DNA from: Breznakibacter xylanolyticus
Lineage (GTDB): Bacteria; Bacteroidota; Bacteroidia; Bacteroidales; Marinilabiliaceae
NCBI RefSeq assembly: GCF_003254275.1
Contig: NZ_QKZK01000004.1
Coordinates: 62,001-126,000 of the forward strand
Length of the DNA: 64,000 bases
Direction: 5' to 3'
Part shown: piece after piece, positions 60,934-64,000 of the stretch
How positions within the stretch are numbered: the first letter of the stretch is position 1
Layout: each line of letters starts with the position of its first letter
Made by a program: the position numbers and the translations under genes
The notes under the pieces: model-generated
Seen by the model: only the letters and a program-made list of their open reading frames with translations
Database searches by the model: none
What the model was told of the DNA's origin: nothing

Positions 60934-61815
60934 TCAGTATAGCTTATCTGTTTTGATAAACAGGAATTTGCTCACTGCAAAGAAGGTCGATATCCATGAA
61001 ATGAAGATGCCAAGCCCTATCACAATGAGGAATAGCAGTCCAATGAGGTCGATGACTTCGAAACCGATAAATCCTTTGAGTTCTTTACTGCTAAAATAAA
61101 TCAATGCCGAAAGCAACAGGATGGCGATGAGGGAGCCGATAAATCCGTAGAATATACTTTTTGTCAGGAACGGTTTTCGGATGTGCCCCGAAGTGGCACC
61201 CACCAGTTGCATGGTGCGGATAATGAAACGTTTTGAGTAGATGGATAATCGAATGGTGTTGTTGATGAGGGCCATGGCTATAAATAGCATCAGTGCACTA
61301 AAGATGCCCAGGATGAGTGAAATCCGTCTCACGTTTTTGTTGATGACGTAAAGGAGATCCTTTTGATAATGAATGTCTTTGACTTCGGGGGTGCTGAGCA
61401 GCTCTTTTTCGATTTTTGCTATGGATTCGGGGGTGGTATACTCGGCGTAAAGTCTCACATCAATTGAGGCTAATAAAGGGTTGTATCCTAGGAATTCAAC
61501 AAAGTCTTCTCCCAGTTCTTTTTGCATCATTTCAGCGGCTTGTTCCTTGCTGATGTAGGTGGCCGATTTTACGTAGTTAGATGCTGCCAGTTGTTTTTCC
61601 AGTTTTTTCACTTCTGCATCGCGTACGTTGTCGCGAATTAACACCGTGAAGCCCAGGTTTTCTTTCACGTGGTTTGACAATCGTTGCGCATTGAGCAATA
61701 TCAGGCCAATGATGCCAATGAGAAACAGCAACAGGGCAATGCTGATGGTGGTGGTAATGTAGGAGCTGCGCAGTTGGCGGCGTGCCATTTGGGTTTCGCT
61801 GTGCTGTTCGGTCAT
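60934..61815 (-). CDS. ftsX: cell-division permease-like protein FtsX
   Basis: The 293-residue membrane protein has four predicted helices: one near residues 22-45 and three in the C-terminal half. A periplasmic loop (about 50-165) with DNVRDAEVKKLEKQL separates them, the FtsX architecture. With FtsE it controls cell-wall hydrolases such as EnvC; an EnvC-like factor is encoded at 1.1-2.3 kb. ftsE is not in the window. A clear promoter lies 36 bases upstream. It converges on the L,D-transpeptidase gene. Confidence 0.93.
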   Translation of the reverse strand: MTEQHSETQMARRQLRSSYITTTISIALLLFLIGIIGLILLNAQRLSNHVKENLGFTVLIRDNVRDAEVKKLEKQLAASNYVKSATYISKEQAAEMMQKELGEDFVEFLGYNPLLASIDVRLYAEYTTPESIAKIEKELLSTPEVKDIHYQKDLLYVINKNVRRISLILGIFSALMLFIAMALINNTIRLSIYSKRFIIRTMQLVGATSGHIRKPFLTKSIFYGFIGSLIAILLLSALIYFSSKELKGFIGFEVIDLIGLLFLIVIGLGIFISWISTFFAVSKFLFIKTDKLY

Positions 61816-61850
61816 GGTGTTCTCGGATGAGGTTTTTGTGTTGATTGTGG

Positions 61851-61858
61851 CAAATTTA
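61851..61858 (-). promoter_or_regulatory. -7 promoter element for ftsX
   Basis: The reverse strand reads TAAATTTG, an exact TAnnTTTG match, 36 bases upstream of the ftsX ATG at 61815. Confidence 0.6.
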
Positions 61859-61976
61859 TATAAATTGGGGCGATTATGCCATTGGCTTTTGTTTACTTTG
61901 TTTGATTATTCGTTCACACGACCCATGGCGGTGGGGTGGATTTCATTTTATATGGTTAACCTTTAGTTTATGTGTC

Positions 61977-62885
61977 ATGATTTATGCGCCGGTAGCACTG
62001 TTTGTTTACAATAGACCTCAGCATGTGAGTCGTACCATCGAGGCCTTGCAACAGTCTGAGGGTGCTAACGACACGATTTTGTATGTTTTTTCCGATGGGC
62101 CAAAATCTGGTGAGTCTGAAGTGCTAATTGATGAAGTAAGGCACATCTGTCATCATTTGTCCGGTTTCAAGCAGGTTATAGTCAACGAGAGATCTTCGAA
62201 TATGGGGTTGGCTGCCAATATTATTGACGGAGTAACTCAAGTTGTGCGTGAACATGGTCGTGTGATTGTGCTGGAGGATGATTTGCAAGTTCAAAGTGGG
62301 TTTTTGCGATATATGAATGCAGCCCTCGATTCGTATTGTAATCATAGTGTGTTGTCAGTGTGTGCATATACACCGCCTATTTCAATCCCTGATGATTATT
62401 CTTACTCCACTTATCTGACTCGTCGCATTGGTTCGTGGGGGTGGGGTACTTGGCGTGATGTTTGGGAGCGTGTTGATTGGGGGGTGCCGAGTTTTGAGGA
62501 ATTTATCACCGACAAGCATCGTCGTTGTCTTTTCAATAGTTCCGGAAACGATTTGTCGGTGATGTTGCTCAAACAGCAGCAGGGGATTATTCGCTCGTGG
62601 GCTGTTCGTTTTGCTTATTGGGGGTTTATTTCGGGTTTAGACACCGTTTATCCTGTCAAATCGTTGATTGCCAATCATGGTGTTGATGGCAGCGGTACGC
62701 ACATGAAAAAATCTCAAAAGTACGTTTCGTCAATGACCGATTTTATTGATGTCGACAGGTTTTGTCCTCCCGGTTATTGTGATATGCGAATTGTTGAGTC
62801 ATTTCGCAAGTTTTACAATACTTCATTGTTTCGTAAGGTGATTAATTGGTTTAAAGTGAATAGATATATTTATTTGAATAGATGA
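61977..62885 (+). CDS. glycosyltransferase (GNT-I/HlpA-like, GT-A fold)
   Basis: The 302-residue protein starts at the ATG at 61977 (IYAPVALFVYNRPQHVSRTIEAL). It shows a GT-A pattern with NMGLAANIIDGVTQVV and the acidic metal motif VIVLEDDLQVQ near residue 94. This matches the GNT-I-like glycosyltransferases once called HlpA in surface-glycan clusters. It adds a sugar to an unknown surface glycan. The frame is open upstream to 61845, but that segment reaches the ftsX promoter. Confidence 0.82.
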   Translation: MIYAPVALFVYNRPQHVSRTIEALQQSEGANDTILYVFSDGPKSGESEVLIDEVRHICHHLSGFKQVIVNERSSNMGLAANIIDGVTQVVREHGRVIVLEDDLQVQSGFLRYMNAALDSYCNHSVLSVCAYTPPISIPDDYSYSTYLTRRIGSWGWGTWRDVWERVDWGVPSFEEFITDKHRRCLFNSSGNDLSVMLLKQQQGIIRSWAVRFAYWGFISGLDTVYPVKSLIANHGVDGSGTHMKKSQKYVSSMTDFIDVDRFCPPGYCDMRIVESFRKFYNTSLFRKVINWFKVNRYIYLNR

Positions 62886-63106
62886 TTTAAGTAAAGTGAT
62901 TGGTTCGTGTCAATCTTCACGATTTGCAAATTGAAAATTTTGGGGATAAACGGTCGTGAATAATCATTTGATTAATTTTCTAACTTATGACATTGATACT
63001 CAGACTGAGGTTTTGTTCATATCTCATTGAAAATAAGCTCACAAATACGATTGTTCATAATCTCTTTCATTCAATCACATTCCTATATTCAAAAGCCTGA
63101 ATTTTT

Positions 63107-63114
63107 TATCTTTG
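63107..63114 (+). promoter_or_regulatory. -7 promoter element for tyrS
   Basis: TATCTTTG is an exact TAnnTTTG match, 63 bases before the tyrS ATG at 63177. The leader is too short for a T-box, and none is seen. Confidence 0.65.
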
Positions 63115-63176
63115 AGCCCCTCAACATGTTTTGTTGATAGAGCTTGATTGTTGTGAATAATAAATTTCAGATATAG

Positions 63177-64000
63177 ATGAATTTTGTAGAAGAATTGACC
63201 TGGCGTGGCATGATTCACGACATGATGCCCGCAACCGAAGAACAACTCAACAAAGAGATGACAGCGGCCTATGTGGGCATTGACCCCACTGCCGATTCGT
63301 TGCACATTGGCCACCTGGTGAGTGTGATGATGCTGAAGCATTTTCAGGCCGCCGGGCATAAACCCATTGTGTTGGTAGGCGGTGCCACAGGTATGATTGG
63401 TGATCCGTCTGGTAAGTCGCTTGAGCGTAATCTTCTTGATGAGACTGCGCTGCGCCACAATCAGGAGTGTCTGAAAAATCAGTTGTCTCGTTTCCTCGAT
63501 TTTAACACCTCTGCTGCAAACTGCGCCGAGATGGTGAACAACTACGACTGGATGAAGGAGTTCTCGTTTCTTGATTTTATTCGCGACGTGGGCAAGCACA
63601 TCACCGTTAACTATATGATGGCCAAAGATTCGGTAAAGAAACGTCTCAGTGGCGATACCCGCGACGGATTGTCGTTTACCGAATTCACCTATCAGTTGGT
63701 GCAGGGCTATGACTTTTTGCACCTTTATCGTGAGAAGAATTGTCGCCTTCAAATGGGTGGTTCTGACCAGTGGGGTAATATCACCACTGGTACTGAATTG
63801 ATTCGTCGTGTGGCCGGTGGCGAAGCATACGCGCTCACTTGTCCGCTCATTACCAAGGCCGATGGGGGCAAGTTTGGAAAAACCGAAAGTGGCAACGTGT
63901 GGCTCGATGCCGAAAAAACATCTCCTTACCAGTTTTTCCAGTTTTGGCTCAACACCAGCGATGCCGACGCCGAAAAATACATCAAGATATTTACCATGCT
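63177..64000 (+). CDS. tyrS: tyrosyl-tRNA synthetase, N-terminal part
   Basis: The frame starts at 63177 and runs off the right edge after about 274 codons. It is class Ic TyrRS: the ATP motif reads LHIGHLV near residues 43-49, and the KMSKS-loop equivalent reads KFGKT near 231-235. [15 protein letters not shown] and [14 protein letters not shown] are hallmarks of the bacterial enzyme. It charges tRNA-Tyr. The C-terminal anticodon-binding domain lies beyond the window. Confidence 0.95.
   Translation, partial: MNFVEELTWRGMIHDMMPATEEQLNKEMTAAYVGIDPTADSLHIGHLVSVMMLKHFQAAGHKPIVLVGGATGMIGDPSGKSLERNLLDETALRHNQECLKNQLSRFLDFNTSAANCAEMVNNYDWMKEFSFLDFIRDVGKHITVNYMMAKDSVKKRLSGDTRDGLSFTEFTYQLVQGYDFLHLYREKNCRLQMGGSDQWGNITTGTELIRRVAGGEAYALTCPLITKADGGKFGKTESGNVWLDAEKTSPYQFFQFWLNTSDADAEKYIKIFTM

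Noticed and set aside
61845-61976. N-terminal extension of the glycosyltransferase
   Set aside because: The extension has no signal peptide of clear form and overlaps the divergent ftsX promoter. Family homology begins at MIYAPVALF.
1-64000. tRNA, rRNA, CRISPR array, prophage or IS element
   Set aside because: I looked for cloverleaf ends, repeat-spacer periodicity, transposase/integrase motifs and phage structural genes and saw none. A tRNAscan or CRISPR finder run could still find a missed tRNA.

Overview
The window reads as one contiguous piece of a Bacteroidota chromosome, most likely order Bacteroidales. The evidence is the recurring TAnnTTTG promoter element, the general lack of Shine-Dalgarno sequences, and families typical of this phylum (DUF4292, DUF4249 paired with a TonB receptor, DUF4954, HU-HIG, RDD, Cache-type MCP). 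No rRNA, tRNA, CRISPR array, prophage or intact insertion sequence was recognised. The first 9 kb or so is visibly richer in A+T than the rest. Both window edges cut genes: a TPR protein on the left and tyrS on the right.

Layout. 1-3.2 kb: envelope and housekeeping genes (TPR protein, DUF4292 lipoprotein, EnvC-like factor, anti-sigma-type ATPase, ybeY). 3.3-11.6 kb: mnmG, ade, uvrC, lplA (reverse), dtd, a MazG-type pyrophosphohydrolase and deoC. Two near-identical parS-like palindromes lie just after mnmG and inside ade. 11.7-19.2 kb: pfkA, a predicted outer-membrane protein, an AAC(3)-fold acetyltransferase beside an asparagine-synthetase-like protein without the glutaminase cysteine, then a run tatD, tcdA, GNAT and TauE/SafE. 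19.2-25.2 kb: universal stress protein, DUF4954, YkgJ, polyprenyl synthase, ArsR and queD. 25.2-32 kb: a hairpin element beside a RelE/ParE-type toxin-antitoxin pair, glmS, a thioredoxin operon, a small conserved protein and a chemoreceptor. 32.4-38.1 kb: two glycosyltransferases, an SH3 lipoprotein, a Cys/Lys-rich secreted peptide and an OmpR-type two-component system. 38.1-45.7 kb: PBP1A, two little-known genes, an RDD protein and polA. 45.7-53.3 kb: DUF4249/TonB receptor pair, a large lipoprotein, Dps, an intergenic repeat element, a second toxin-antitoxin pair, an APS-reductase-type cysH and an HU-like protein preceded by 22-bp phased palindromes. 53.3-64 kb: radical SAM protein, OmpA-like lipoprotein, dxs, a GNAT/nitrilase fusion, an L,D-transpeptidase, ftsX, a glycosyltransferase and tyrS.

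Most genes are core metabolism, tRNA modification, DNA repair and cell-wall functions, often in short operons with overlaps of a few bases. The most notable non-coding signals are the parS pair (5179-5463), the four-unit 22-bp phased palindrome array upstream of the HU-like gene (52786-52873), a structured 108-bp palindrome beside the first toxin-antitoxin module (25251-25358), and a repeat element with a 55-residue micro-ORF after dps (50911-51139). No clearly new multi-gene system was found. The best candidates for undescribed biology are these non-coding elements, the asparagine-synthetase-like/AAC(3)-like pair, and the 40.7-41.9 kb gene pair.
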